DNA of 64,000 nt. Source: Cylindrotheca closterium (lineage: Eukaryota > Bacillariophyta > Bacillariophyceae > Bacillariales > Bacillariaceae). The notes under the pieces were generated by a model. It had not been told where the DNA came from. It was given only the letters and a program-made list of their open reading frames with translations, and searched no databases. Positions 10,901 to 22,100 of this stretch are shown here, one piece after another; within the stretch, counting starts at the first letter, position 1; each line of letters starts with the position of its first letter. The translations under genes and the position numbers were made by a program. Location of the stretch: contig CAKOGP040000001.1 in the NCBI GenBank assembly GCA_933822405.4, positions 861,429-925,428 of the forward strand. The letters are read 5' to 3'.

Positions 10901-11331
10901 CCCAAACACCCAACAGCGAGCAGAATCTCGTGTCGCGCTTCTTCGGTCGTGGTGAACAACCAAGTACTGTTGAAAAAGGAGGGAGCGGCCCAAAACCTGA
11001 GGCAGAGAAAAGCAACGAGGCAGCTGATTCTTCCAAACCTCTATTCGGTGGATTCAGTGTTAACTTCAACGAGCTCAAAGGGAAGAAAGACGAGGAGTCC
11101 CTTCTATCAAGGAACCCATTCTCCATGTTTGGAAATAGCAACGACAAGAAAAAGCAAGCAGAGAAAGGTGGGATGGCTGGCCATTTTGCAGGCTTCAAAA
11201 ACAAAATGGAGAAAATGAAAGAAGAAGTTTTGAACGAGGGCAAGCAGGAAAAGCCAAAGAAACCAGTGCAAGCAACTGTTGTTGCTATTCCTACGGCGCC
11301 AAAGGATACTTCTAAGTCGGGGCAGTCATGA
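7939..11331 (+). CDS. TBC1D23-like protein: TBC domain, coiled coil, rhodanese-like domain
   Basis: TBC1D23 is an adaptor that captures endosome-derived vesicles at Golgi golgins; its TBC domain lacks the catalytic Arg and Gln fingers. This intronless gene encodes 1130 aa. An acidic N-terminus of about 150 residues precedes a TBC-type start (RSIRPHLWCKVICGKT, about residues 193-208). A charged Glu/Lys/Gln insertion of roughly 190 residues then interrupts the domain, which resumes around residue 410 with LPPVACAILSAG, FPCLAIHLDRYIPDWYKG and LHCLWDLVLTSSNN. A coiled coil spans about 620-690. A rhodanese-like domain follows (CVVDSRPKEVAESQGRFPTS, HLCIMGEGYSALPELYG, FVSIVNGGFATMHAFL) without an obvious catalytic Cys loop. 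The C-terminal 250 residues are low complexity. No IxxDxxxR finger is visible, so it is probably a scaffold. Confidence 0.8.
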   Translation: MMTADGDTDDEGVMTFDDEDDDELANLFSFGIEASESMASTEKENEEYKKLMQRVLPASVTDDDDSNYSDDSLIQLMEQNKDASAFDPLAVTEQSAEANKDENALTEEDDLEIVDMQEILDWLDNDEELLQAQHEDIVLVEPPEEEPLEQMLPKVANVPATPTFETLEQAVKSPKSTIAQIRDLVVKQGFVVDRSIRPHLWCKVICGKTLDETIKSSVADSFQQWEKQWLKRKEEIKKEQEEKETRQVEEKVAQEEQKINHVEENVREGKKAKEQDDSKPSAEEKELDGEEEDVQSQQQEPAQQPQEEPEQDWIEEVSDALADRIVSALHVDKKSSREALISILHNHYDDGAPTNKNQTTEQNKSEQKAKDDQNDETKNANGNSTENPNDSDEKMDDNNGKKGKNKVEIHDPLLPPVACAILSAGIPKVAASVMLSKIVPNFMPILGLTHKERMKAANGLHSQFHLLVCYHFPCLAIHLDRYIPDWYKGAPVGLVPQSWLVSHLAGECGGTFMSPRRLHCLWDLVLTSSNNSLRFFLSMALLQSHAERLVLLTGDELQVETKKVLSLDDNTTSDAQSEEILNQQAVQWVHDWSDKAQALWEATPLCIVRQLKRLEDDAVNNALLQRQHDIEKRLQARLDAEARAQQEIVEAEREKKADEARLRLTRARLVAYYRQYNPEKEGNIDKLMELYTGRYEVLDKKLKTKYGVGFNPPMKPTSPTKRSDNAGGGGGGGFGDLFGKKQDKDNDGDDSLQLRNLVMEVQVNEAVSGVCWSKSAHRSKVLNIKEASKLEHDRDGLLPLKFCVVDSRPKEVAESQGRFPTSINLGPETFLDPDSLAKQIEMLESLRGMAHLCIMGEGYSALPELYGHRMTKRLSACIGEDNARNRNCALFLLKRGLPFVSIVNGGFATMHAFLSREGPGINLEPQLVLADYNPELSVFGQFETVYSSSGRQKAQRKLQNLFDTSMAAMTLNTMRLEKAVSPEAANDSQTPNSEQNLVSRFFGRGEQPSTVEKGGSGPKPEAEKSNEAADSSKPLFGGFSVNFNELKGKKDEESLLSRNPFSMFGNSNDKKKQAEKGGMAGHFAGFKNKMEKMKEEVLNEGKQEKPKKPVQATVVAIPTAPKDTSKSGQS

Positions 11332-11577
11332 GGTGCTGTCTCAGTACCGGTAGATACAAGTACATGATGCATAAACTAGTAGGTACAGACGACTATAGCA
11401 GTTAATTCCGTGAACTGCGTTTTTTAATCGAAGGGGTCGAGTACACGTTGAAAGTGTTCTCTTTGTTCTCCAACGCATGATGTCGGATTGAACTTTTAAA
11501 AATTGAAAAAGCGTTGAGGTGTTGGTGCAGCTCTTCATTTTTTAATTCTCTTTCATGTCAAGAAGACCTGTCGAACC

Positions 11578-13382
11578 ATGGCGAGAGGTCAGCATACTCG
11601 AGATATCACGACTCAGGGAAACTCTTCCAACGTAAAGCTTGCTGCAGGCTTACTATCCGATAACGTACCGACTTCATTTTCGAACATGGAGTGGTGCTTT
11701 CAGGAAAACAAGGACTATGCTTCCATGCATCGGAAGCAGTCACAAAATATAGTTAGGGATAAGCGCATAGTCGAGGGAGATCAAGACAACAGCAAGTCTG
11801 AAAGTCGAAGCGAAGAAGAAGTAGGGGCGCAACGGTCGACGAACCATCCAAACGAAGAGCAGTTTAAACAAGAGCCGAAGAGGCGAGGATTTGCAATCCA
11901 AATCAAGAACAACGACCCAATTATATTCGACGATGATTCTGTTTCGACTCTTACTCATTACGATCGCAGATCATCCAGAAAAGAGAGCGGTGATTTGAGC
12001 GACATGCTTGGGCCGTTTGGATCTACCAGTCGAATTATCGCTGCTGAAGCTGAAGCCAACCGGATTCAGGAGGGTGAGGCTCTAGTCTACAATTCCCCCT
12101 CAGAAACAGACCCAATCGAGCAAGACACTGACGAAGCAAAAGCATCGAACCAATCTTTGAGTAGACAGCAGAAGCTTAATCGAGCAAAGCATCGTTTTCA
12201 TGGCAAGGTAAAGGAGATGCCAAGCTTGTTGAGCGTTGACTCTTCTGCGTCTACGAGTTTTCGGAGCGCTAAGAGTGAGTCTATCGCGCAAAGGGTTGCA
12301 ATGTTTGAGAAGCCAAACAACCAGAAATCAACTCCTGTAGCAAATACTAAGCCAATTCAGGCCAAGAAGAAAGCTCTCCAGACAACTCCTAAAACCAACG
12401 TAAAGAGTGATCAAACGACACCTGCACCAACAAAGCCTTCGATGGGTGCAAGAGTGCCCGAAAATACCGCGGTGGTATCTAAACGTCCCTCGCTACGGAC
12501 ATGTTTGAAAAATGGAACCTCTGAGAGAAGTGCAAGAAGCATTTCATCATGTCTGAAGAATGGAACCTCTGACAAGAGCGAGAAGAGTACCAGAAGCGTG
12601 ACCTTTATGGACGAAGATACGGAGTTAGGAGGATCCCACAGAAACGATCCTCCTGTCTACGATATCCCGCCCTCGGATTCAAATTTGAGTGCAAGTGAAT
12701 GCAAAAAGAGCCTCAGCCTAAAATACAAGAAGTCTCGCGTTTCGAAAGAGGAAAAAAAGCTGAATCGCCTCAACGACTCCAAGCGGAATCGTCAGGGAGA
12801 CAATAGTGGAAGCAACATCTTTGGATGTCCCTTGGAATTCAATTTTGATTTTGACTTCGATGACGTTGACTTTAGCAAGTTTGACATCAAGAAGTTTGAC
12901 ATCAGGAAGTTTGACATTTCAATGTTGTTAAGTGCTTTCGACTTTGTCGGTAGAAACAAGTGTTACAACTTGGTAAGTTGCATCATTTAATGATCTTGAA
13001 GTACACGTGCATTGTGGCATCATAACTCAACATTTACCAAAAATTATTGAAAAGACCCCATCATTTGATGAATACGATGAAGGCGAAGAAAAGGAGGGGG
13101 AAACGCTAGAAGAAGCAAAGGAAGAAATTTTGGGCCGAGAAATCGCAACAGAGTTTGTTGAATTCCCACAACCGAGGTGGAGTAAAGACATGATTGCTTC
13201 AGAGTAAGACGTTTTTCCATCTCCATTGCCTGATAAAGTGTTTGTAGTATAAATATGTGTTCGACCTATTAATATAACTTATAAAAAGATTTTTCAGTTT
13301 CCAAGAGTTTGCAGTCCTTCTTCAGCTAGTACAGCTCACTGAAGAAAGCAACTGGAATTCAAGTGAAAACGATTACGAATGA
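11578..13382 (+). CDS. Unknown disordered protein, three exons
   Basis: No known domain. Exons are 11578-12972, 13055-13203 and 13298-13382, total 542 aa. The introns are 82 and 94 bp, GTAAGT and GTAAGA donors with AAAAG and TTTCAG acceptors, and both junctions keep the frame open. Most of the chain is Ser/Lys-rich and probably disordered. It carries a duplicated CLKNGTS segment (near residues 310 and 325), then RSVTF, which fits the general PP1-docking RVxF pattern. It also has RVAMFEK near residue 240. Near residue 425 is a striking Phe-Asp run with KKFDIRKFDI repeats, shortly before the first intron. The C-terminus is acidic, then Leu/Gln-rich. The PP1 link rests on one short motif and is weak. 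Confidence 0.7.
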
Positions 13383-13464
13383 CACGTTTCTTATTTTGAT
13401 ATGTAAATGCACTGGCGCCTGCGAACAAAGCTTCACGGCTAGCCTCTCGTTGAATGGTTGCGGC

Positions 13465-15044
13465 CTATACTTCTCGTAAACCATCTCGTCTGGGTGCAAC
13501 TGGGAGGCATGATGGGCGGAAATGACCAGCTTCTTGCCAGATCAGCTCCTGCAACCGAATTCTGTGAAGCTTCTCCTTTTCGAAGGAAAAATCAAAAGGC
13601 GCTTCAGCAACTGGTTCGTCATCTGCACTATGCAGTTGAGCAAAGAATGGGTGAGCAAGAGCATCTTCAACTGGTATACGCTTGCGAGGATGGATCGACA
13701 GCATTTTTCTCATCAAGTCTAGGGCATTCGATGGAGTGCCTGGGAATTGGGAACTCAGAGGAGGCGCTGGATCACTTGGAAGCTTTCGCATAAACCTTTT
13801 TGCTTTCTCGGAAGTAACAAAATCAAGATCACTGTCTGATGGCTTTCCAAGCTTTTTCGAAATGATGGTCAACTGGACGATGAAAGATAAAGAAGACAGA
13901 TTAGACTGCTACCAGTAGCTTTCAAGATGTAAACTCTCTCTCCAACCGACATCAAACTTACCTGATCAATGTAGTCATCTCCTGGGAAGTATGGCTTTCG
14001 TTGGATGAGCTCCGCAAAAATGCAGCCTACACTCCAAACATCCACTGGCTTGGAGTATTCATGACAAGCCAACATAATCTCGGGGGCTCTGTACCATCGA
14101 GTCACAACATATTCGGTGAGAAGCATTGTTCCTGAAGCGTCCTCTCCGTGAGCTGGATGGATACCTCGGGCAAGCCCGAAATCGCAGATCTTGAGATCAC
14201 AATTTGAATTAACCAACAAATTGGATGGCTTAAGATCGCGATGGATGACATCCGCGGAGTGAATGTACTTCAAACCTCTCACTAGCTGATAAGCAAAATA
14301 TTGGACGTGTTCGATTGAGAGCTTTTGCTTGGAATAGATGATTCTGTGAAGATCTGTTTCCATAAGATCAGTCACCATGTAAATGTCATGATAGTCTTCA
14401 AGATATCTGGCATTAGGTGGCATCATGTCAACAATTTGAATGATATTGTCGTGTTTGAAGTGCTTGAGTAGCTTGATTTCCCGCAAGATGCGCTTCGCGT
14501 CGACTTCATCGTTGAATGCCTTTGGCACCATCTTGATTGCAACATCCTCTGCCGCCCTAGAGTCATGCGATGAGACCACAACGCCATATGCCCCCGAACC
14601 CACAACACGATTCATAGAATAGCGTGTATCAACTGTGAAAGTGTGTTTTCCGGCGGGGAAGGAATGAGTCGAGTATGGCTTGGCAGCTCTCCTCTCACTG
14701 CGCTTCGACAAATCCATGTAAGACCCATCGTCGTGTTCGTTTTCGGAGAAAGATGCAGTTGCAGTGGTTGCAGTTGCAAGAGTATGGTGATCATGGTCAT
14801 ATGAATCATTACTTGATGCCTTGGTCACTTTCATGCCTTTCGACGTGTTGTGGTAGCCACGAGATGGAACTCTCTTTCCCTCTGGTTTATCTTCCACCAT
14901 ACCTTCGAAAGAGTCAGAGGGTGCGATATTGTTGAGCTGATCAGTTGATCCACAGACAGTTGCCATGCTTGACATTTTCTTAGTCCACTTCAAGACTCGA
15001 TTGGAGAAGGTTTGCTCTTTTGATTCAGAAGATCCTGAAATCAT
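13465..15044 (-). CDS. ERK-type MAP kinase with TEY activation loop, two exons
   Basis: A Ser/Thr kinase of the MAP kinase family, acting in signalling cascades. Exons are 15044-13962 and 13872-13465, total 496 aa; the 89-bp intron has a GTAAGT donor and TCCAG acceptor in phase 0. After about 125 disordered residues the kinase domain shows GSGAYG (nucleotide loop), VAIKMV (catalytic Lys), [20 protein letters not shown] and the activation loop [15 protein letters not shown]. The TEY motif places it with ERK-like kinases activated by a dual-specificity MAP2K. The end [10 protein letters not shown]...LQELIWQEA matches the usual MAPK C-lobe extension. Nothing is missing. It converges with the disordered protein gene, 82 bp away. 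Confidence 0.95.
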
Positions 15045-15550
15045 TGTGTACTATTCACCGAGAAAGAAAACGCAAAAAGGTTTTCTCTGTTGTGTGCTTT
15101 TTCCTAACTTTTCAGACCGGATTTATCTCAACGCCGTACTAGTCTACAACGAATGAGTGAAAAAAGCGCTTGGTGACTGTTGATGACAATGGTATGAGCA
15201 GACTGAACTGGAATGTGGTTATCCTGTAGAGGAAGTTTGCTTTGTATGGAGAAATTTGTTGCGATTGTCTAGTGGTGCGACACGCGCAGGCAACGGTAGA
15301 GTTCACCTCGCGCGTTATCGTCTACAGAAACGAATAATTTTTACAACGACTTCATGTTGGCTTGCTCGAAACGAAGAAAATAATAACGTTGCGAAAATTG
15401 CTTGGTCGATCTAATCAAACGGTATTAGAATTTGGAGATTGAGACAACGGAGAATGACAAAAACCATCTGGCTGACTGACTCACAGAAAGAAGACTTGCT
15501 GGTAACAACTTCCTACTTCCTTGTATAGAAGTTTCTAGCTCAGTTGGACC
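15045..15550. promoter_or_regulatory. Divergent promoter region of the MAP kinase and 15551 genes
   Basis: The two flanking genes point away from each other, so both promoters should lie in these roughly 500 bases. I see no additional coding region, tandem repeat or RNA gene. Confidence 0.5.
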
Positions 15551-16657
15551 ATGACATCAACGGTTGTTTCTTTCTTCTCCCCATCACCATCTGCCTCTCG
15601 CAGGGCCCAAGATCTTCTCTCAAAACTATGCAAACTTGAAAAAGTCAATCTGAAGTCCTTCGAGCACGATAAGGACAAGCTTAACACTACATTTCAATCT
15701 GTTCTACCCATATTCTCCAATTCATGGGACTCTGTTGCTCTGAAATGTCAATCAAGCGGGACCATGGTTCACTTTCTGTCGAGCTCGGACACCAAGGACA
15801 ATGCAGCTAGGGGGAGCGCATTTTCGCTGTTGGGAATCACAAATTCAACTACGGACGAGTCAAATCAAGCTGCCGTTCAATCCTTTCGAGATCTTTTAGC
15901 GTCCAATATCGAGAATCGATCATCGTCGATCAAACTGAAAAATTTTCTAGGATCCTTGCAAGCACATGAAATGCTTCGTGACATCTCTAGTGGGTCCCTT
16001 CCACTTTTGTCTGTTGGCGATCAGAAAGCGACAGCAGGACGTAATGCAACGAAGGACTCGCCCCCTTCTGGTTTGAAGGAAGTCGTCGTTCCATTCTTTG
16101 ATTATGCCGAATATGCAGATGGTTCCACCATTCTCTCCCGATTAAGTGGAGCTCAGCGACCAGCAGTCGGCGTCTATCAACTAGGGCAACGATCAATTCG
16201 AGTCAGACCATTACCTACAGCCTCGGAAGACAGGTCTCTTCCCCCGCCGACTTTGATTTTCCACTGCGATGACCTTGAAGCAGTTGATACGACAAAAGAA
16301 GGAACAAGAACAGGAAAGATTGGGTTTAGTGGCAGCAGTCGCATTGGACAGTTGATGGTTCAGCATGAAGATCTGCTGGGACTTGACATTCGTTTTTGCT
16401 CAAGTGAGAAAGTGAAAAGTGCTTTCGACGAAGCACAAGAATCTCTGTTGGCCGGTTCGCTGGATGAGCTACAGTCGGCAAACACTCTACTTGCTGGTGG
16501 TGAAACTTCGAAAGACGACGACAAGATTGGAGTGGCTGATTGTTGGGTAGAGGTGCGGGCAAACCTCAAGTCGCCTTCTGGTTTCCTGAAACGACCGAAT
16601 AAGTCTAGCGCTAGCCAAAAGCCAAGCGCTAGGCCGATTAATACTCCCGATGCGTGA
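15551..16657 (+). CDS. Unknown conserved-looking protein, 368 aa
   Basis: I do not recognise the family. The single exon encodes a mostly soluble protein with mixed alpha/beta-like composition, not low complexity except near the C-terminus. Visible landmarks are FFSPSPSASRRAQDLLSKLC at the start, VVVPFFDYAEYADGSTIL mid-chain and a paired stretch GKIGFSGSSRIGQLMVQ and GLDIRFCSSEKVKSAFDEA near residues 255-300. There is no signal peptide or membrane segment. The C-terminal 30 residues are basic and Ser/Pro-rich. The ordered composition supports a real gene; its role is unknown. Confidence 0.65.
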   Translation: MTSTVVSFFSPSPSASRRAQDLLSKLCKLEKVNLKSFEHDKDKLNTTFQSVLPIFSNSWDSVALKCQSSGTMVHFLSSSDTKDNAARGSAFSLLGITNSTTDESNQAAVQSFRDLLASNIENRSSSIKLKNFLGSLQAHEMLRDISSGSLPLLSVGDQKATAGRNATKDSPPSGLKEVVVPFFDYAEYADGSTILSRLSGAQRPAVGVYQLGQRSIRVRPLPTASEDRSLPPPTLIFHCDDLEAVDTTKEGTRTGKIGFSGSSRIGQLMVQHEDLLGLDIRFCSSEKVKSAFDEAQESLLAGSLDELQSANTLLAGGETSKDDDKIGVADCWVEVRANLKSPSGFLKRPNKSSASQKPSARPINTPDA

Positions 16658-16725
16658 GCCCATTGCTACGAAAGTATATATTCAAAAAGCCTTAGATTGG
16701 GAAAAATCTACATCTCATTCAATAA

Positions 16726-18823
16726 TTACTCATCATCCTTGTTCAATACCTGAAACTTTTTTGTTCTAGGATTGAACGCCATAGTTCGTTCTTCCCTGGC
16801 CTTTTCTACTTGCTCCGCGTATCTCTTTCGGAGCTCCTCGATTCTTTGCTCTTCTGCTTCTCTCGCTGCCCGGAATGCGGCGAGTTCACTCGATGCCTCT
16901 TCGCTGTACGATCTCCTAGTCTTGAGAATTCCTTCGAAGTCAGATTTGCTCATGGATCCCAACCACGCCGCAAACTCCTCCCTTGTTGATCTGCCAGGAA
17001 TGAGGATTTCAGCAGCCAGGACCTCAGCTGCAAGCAATTCGACATCAGAATCAGGCATATCTGGGCATTTGCTGCGAACTACGGCGATGGTTGGCGGTAG
17101 ACCACTAGCATATGCAAGCAGTGCTTCATCTTGTTTCTCGTCGCCACTACCGAATCGAGGAACAAGGTATGCAAGTAGATTGACCTTTTCGCTCAATGCA
17201 ATATTTGCTGTGTTCATGCCAATTGGTTCCCAAAATTCCTTTGATGGCGTAAGCAATCCAAGACCTACAAGAAAACAATGTGATTGAGTACCCTGAATTT
17301 GTAGCAAAAGAAAGCGAATCAAAAAGTAACTTCATGGGCGTACCTTGCTTTAACGCCTTCATTTGCTCCTCGTTTGCAGTGAAATCGGGATCCAAGATCA
17401 GATCAGCAGCCAGTTGTGATTGCGCTTGGAAGGTGAAAGAAAATTGGTCCATCTTGATAAGGGCTTCGTACACTTTTGGTAGTAGAGCCAAATTGGCAGC
17501 AATTGAACTCTTTTTTTCTTCGGAAGTCGCTTTTTGAAACCCTCTCGCAAGGCGAGGTGCCGTAAGCTTTTTGTCACGATCTTCCATCGTTGGTAGCATC
17601 CACATTTTGGAACTGATTGACTTTTCTGGGTTTTTCTCATCAATATCATCCGCGGCTGCTGCTTTTACGGCTTGAACTACATACATGTTGTTGTCTTTTC
17701 CAGCCTGTAACATTGAGAGAGGACCTGGGTTTTCGAGATTGTCTTTTGCACTCTCGGGTGAGATGTCGAATCCAAGCAACTGTTCCCAACCTTCGCCTGC
17801 ACTGAATTGGAAGAATGAACCAGCGATCCACATATGTTGATCGTCATTGAATTCGCGCCATGCCTTCACTTGGGCCCGTTCGAACTTTCCAACGTATTCT
17901 TTGGAGTTTTTAGTGGTGAATGGAACAAGCATGATGCCTCCTGGTTTGAGAAGATACCATGCGGTACGGAATACTTCTCTCGGGCTGGTGAGGAAATCAA
18001 CAGTGTTTGTCATTACGACAGCATCAAAAGGTTCTGATTTAAGCTTTCGTAGATCATCAGAGTCTACATCACGTTCTGGAACAACGTTGTTGAGATCGAC
18101 CACCAGTTTTTCTGTCAACGACGGGTTTTCATTCATTAACTTTTCGTTCAAACTGACACCAACATGTCTGCCAAGTTCCAACTCTTTTGGAAAGTAAGAA
18201 TTCTCTGCCGCACCGAATTCTAGAATTGACATTCCAGGCTTCAAATAGAACTTAAAATGTCTGAAGCAGAAGAGTTAGCTCCTTTTCACAAGCACGAATC
18301 TATCAATTGCAAAAATTCAATCTTACTGTGTCAATTTGTCGGCAGCCTCTTCATCGAGTTCTGTTCGAACGTCTCCCTTTTCTTCGCTCCAGTATTTCGC
18401 AACGTCTAACTTTTCAAGTTCATCAACTTCGACATCTTCAGGCTTGGGTAATTGAGGTGCACCGTTCATCATTCCTGCCATGTTCTGAAGTGATTGTTGC
18501 GGACTGGCAGCTTCTGGCAGATCTTCGGTGGGAGTGAAGAAATCATCGCCATAGGGCCAGATTGGTGGCCACTTCCATGCTGAACCTCCGACTCGAATTC
18601 CGGGGGCCTGACCTATTGCGTCTTCAGCATCAATCATTGGCTGTTTCTTTTCAGCTTGCTGTTGTTTCATTCGCTTAATCATGGGACCGATAATCATGGG
18701 TGGAAGCGCATTCAAAGCTGAATCCTTATTCACTGATTGAGTGGCTTGTGGGACGAAAGCTGATCCACTCGCAGCGCATGTTGCTAGGAACACCGCTACG
18801 GCATATACATTGATTTTCACCAT
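16726..18823 (-). CDS. Plastid-targeted SAM methyltransferase-like protein, three exons
   Basis: Exons are 18823-18327, 18260-17344 and 17264-16726 (650 aa), with introns of 66 and 79 bp. The N-terminus is a signal peptide (MVKINVYAVAVFLATCAASG) ending in SGSAFVPQ. A Phe right after the cleavage site is the diatom plastid targeting signature. After a linker of about 140 residues comes a class I methyltransferase core: LKPGMSILEFGAAENSYFP (SAM-binding region, Glu-Phe-Gly in place of the common Gly-x-Gly), DAVVMTNTVDFL and WYLLKPGGIMLVPF. Downstream are an unassigned region (SKMWMLPTMEDRDKK, FTFQAQSQLAADL), a helical segment and a charged coiled C-terminus. The substrate is unknown. It converges with the 15551 gene, 68 bp away. 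Confidence 0.75.
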
Positions 18824-19181
18824 AGTCTTGTTGTGCCGACGACGAGACGCACTTTTTGATGTGAAATGTTGTCACAGAACAAAAGGATCCATTTTGGGAA
18901 ACAGTTCCACCTGGAGTTGTCTGGTACGAAGTCTACGCAAGTCTACTGCATAAACTTCAACAACGAGGTTGAGTCGTCGAAGTCTATCGAAAGTGTGATT
19001 GCTACTAACTCTATCCTTGCTAACTATACTAACTACATAATATTCGCGACCTAATTGATTTTTAATGGCTTGAAGAGTACTGGTACCCAACCGAGGAGAG
19101 CTGCTACTACAGTACCGGTACCGCATATTGGTAAGCTACACTGATGCTACATAACCAAAGTTTTATGACATAACCTGATTT
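18824..19181. other. Intergenic, 5' of the methyltransferase gene and 3' of the RecQ gene
   Basis: No gene is visible. It includes the 8-bp palindrome TACCGGTA at 19113-19120 within a GTAC-rich stretch and should contain the methyltransferase promoter near 18830-18950. Confidence 0.5.
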
Positions 19182-22100
19182 TCAAAAAAAAGGGGACTTC
19201 TTGTCAGGAATCGACGAGGCAGTGGCAGCATCTGGAATATCAATGGCAGTGAAGTCAATCCCAGTATCAAATTCATCAAATTCGTCGTCTTGGTCGTCAA
19301 TCATGATGACTTCATTGCTTTGATTCTTTGGTGCTGAAGGCTTGTTACTCTCTTTTGTTCCCAATTTAGCTCGCTTCACTGGCCGTTGGCTTCTGATGTG
19401 CTCCACTGAGATTTCTTTCATTGTGAGGAATCTCTGAATGGCTTGAATCAATCTCTCACCATATTCCTTGCGCTTGGCTTCTCCAAGAACTCCGAGAGTT
19501 ATCAGCTCCTCCTCGGACGTAGGACAGTACGACGCAACACTCTTTACAACATCATTTGAAAGAATATTCCAATCTAGAGAAGGGAAAGCAATGGGTGAGA
19601 TACGAAACTCGAGGAGTACTCGTGGAGAGAAGGGACAGCAGAACCGACGTACAGTGGATATTGTTCCCCATTGCTTGTTCCTCTTGCGCCCAAAGATTGA
19701 TGATTTTCTTGATGAATCCATTGAGCTCCGTTGTTTGGTCGGTGGTGAGAACGTCTTGTTGAGACTCGGCACGGAATGTAGAAAATGGTGGGGATGTCGC
19801 AAGTATTTCTTCGTCATCGGAATCGGCAACTTCGACAAACTTCAGACCGTCAGAAGTTGTGGCACTTGGAGATCCACTTGAGATGGAACTTTTCCGCTTG
19901 CCTTTGGAGGTCGTTGCAGCCGCTTTATTTTTCTTTGGCTGCTTCTTGGCGGCAGGAGGTTTGGGAGCAGCTTTCTTCCTTGCCTTTGTGGCACTTGGAA
20001 ACTCCACAAAGAACTTTCTGCCTCCTTGTAGAACGACTTGAGCATTCTCGCCCAGTTGAAGGTAGTCAGCAAGGAATCCAACGTTCGTTTCACTTGATTC
20101 CTCAACGAAAAGGCGTTCGAATATCATTGCGTGCGTGATTCTATCAAGTTCGTGTTTCTTCATGCTCGAACCAGATCCGTAGCCTTGGATGTTTCTGGTC
20201 ACAAACCCTTCCATTACGGTTTTGCTCTTCGCACCCCGATAGAGATCCACAACTTGATTCATGGTGACATTACTCCCTCCAAATTTTCGATTGCTCTGCG
20301 CTTGCGTCAGAACTTGAATCAAATCTTGGGCAACCTTGGTCATATCCCGTTTGTCCGCCACTTTGCCATTTTCGCAATTGTCACAAGTTCCATTGCATTT
20401 GCGACGATCAAAGTTTTCCCCGAAAAACTCCAATTGCATGGTTCGGCGGCAACGAAACTCATCCTCGCAATAGCGGACACAGGTATACAGTTGATCAATT
20501 TTCCGACGAGTACTCACGCTGTTTGGATTGTTTGACGACTTTCGAATCATACTCTCCAATGTCTTCTTGTCCTTGTAGTGGTAGAATAAGATGCAATCTG
20601 CTCGGTCACCATCACGGCCAGCTCGTCCACTCTCTTGGTAGCTGCAAATGGTAGGAAGGGTCAAAGGATTTTCATGAGTACATGTGATGGAAGGGAACCG
20701 CCACCCAACCTTTGGCAAACTTACTAGTGTGTAATGGACTTTGGCATGGAATAGTGAATGACGTATCGCACATCTGTTGAAAGAGAACGAGTGCAATCAT
20801 TTTGGTTAGCCAGAAATTTCCCACAGATGACACAATCCCCAGAAGCTTGCAATCCTTCCAATCAATCAACCATTGATGGCTGACGTTCTCACCTGGTTTA
20901 TCAATTCCCATTCCAAATGCAATTGTAGCACATAGCACACTAATCTGACCAATACTCCAAGCATGATGACGCCGATCACGTTCTGCCTGGTCCACTTCGG
21001 CATGATAAAAGGATACTTGGATGTTCCGATGTCCCTTTTCCCGCAAGATCTTTTGCAACTTTTGTGAGACGTCCTCGCAATTCTTGCGACTCAAACAATA
21101 GACCACCCCAGAGTCCTTGGGTCGACTGGCAATGTAGTCGGCAATGTTACTCACAACCTTGCCATCCTTCTTGCGGACCTGATAGTGCAAATTCTTGCGA
21201 TTGAAGGATGATCGATACAAATGATGATTCCGCATTCCCAAGGCTCGAATGGCATCGTTGACGACCTTTTCATTGGCCGTCGCCGTCAGTGCCATGAGGG
21301 GCGTGTTGGGGAAATCTCGGCGCAAGGAACCCAAGTTGTTGTAATCGGGTCGAAAGTCATGTCCCCAATCACTGAGACAATGGGCTTCGTCGACCACAAA
21401 TCGACTGAGGAGTCCTTTTTGGTAGATTCCCTTGAGGATGCGTCTCATATGATTGGAATGACTCAGCTTTTCCGGTGTCAGATACAAAATCTTGATGCCA
21501 TCGTGAGCCGTCATGTTTTCCAGTCGTGCATTAATTTCTCGTTGTTCCGTCTGGAAGTCTTGTTTGGAACTCAAAAAGACGGATTGGACTCCCACCTTGA
21601 TCATGGATTGTACTTGATCTTGAATGAGACTCAACAAGGGAGAAATCACCACGGCCAAACCGGGACAGCACCAGGCTGGCAACTGGTAGCAGAGTGACTT
21701 GCCTCCACCCGTTGGCATGAGGACAAAGGCATCTCGTCCTTGAATTGCCTTTTCAATGACCTCCTTTTGTCCCGGCCGAAAGGAGCGATGACCAAAGATG
21801 CGTTGATTTTCTTGGTACATGTCCTTGGTATTTCCTCCTCCTGCTCCAGAAATAGCAACCGGACTTTCCTCATTCCAATTGCCTTCCATACCATCGGCCC
21901 ATTGAAAAAAGTCGCACTGTTGTTCTGGTTCTGCTAGACTGCACTTGTAAAAATCTCGTCCCATGTTGGAAGCTGATTTGGCCGTGAGCAATCGGCAGGG
22001 CAAATTGTGTTCGGGACAGAGTGGGGCATTGCTGTCGGGTGCTTGCATCATGGCATGATTGCTATGATTGTTGTTGGTGTTTTGGAAACCAGCATCATTG

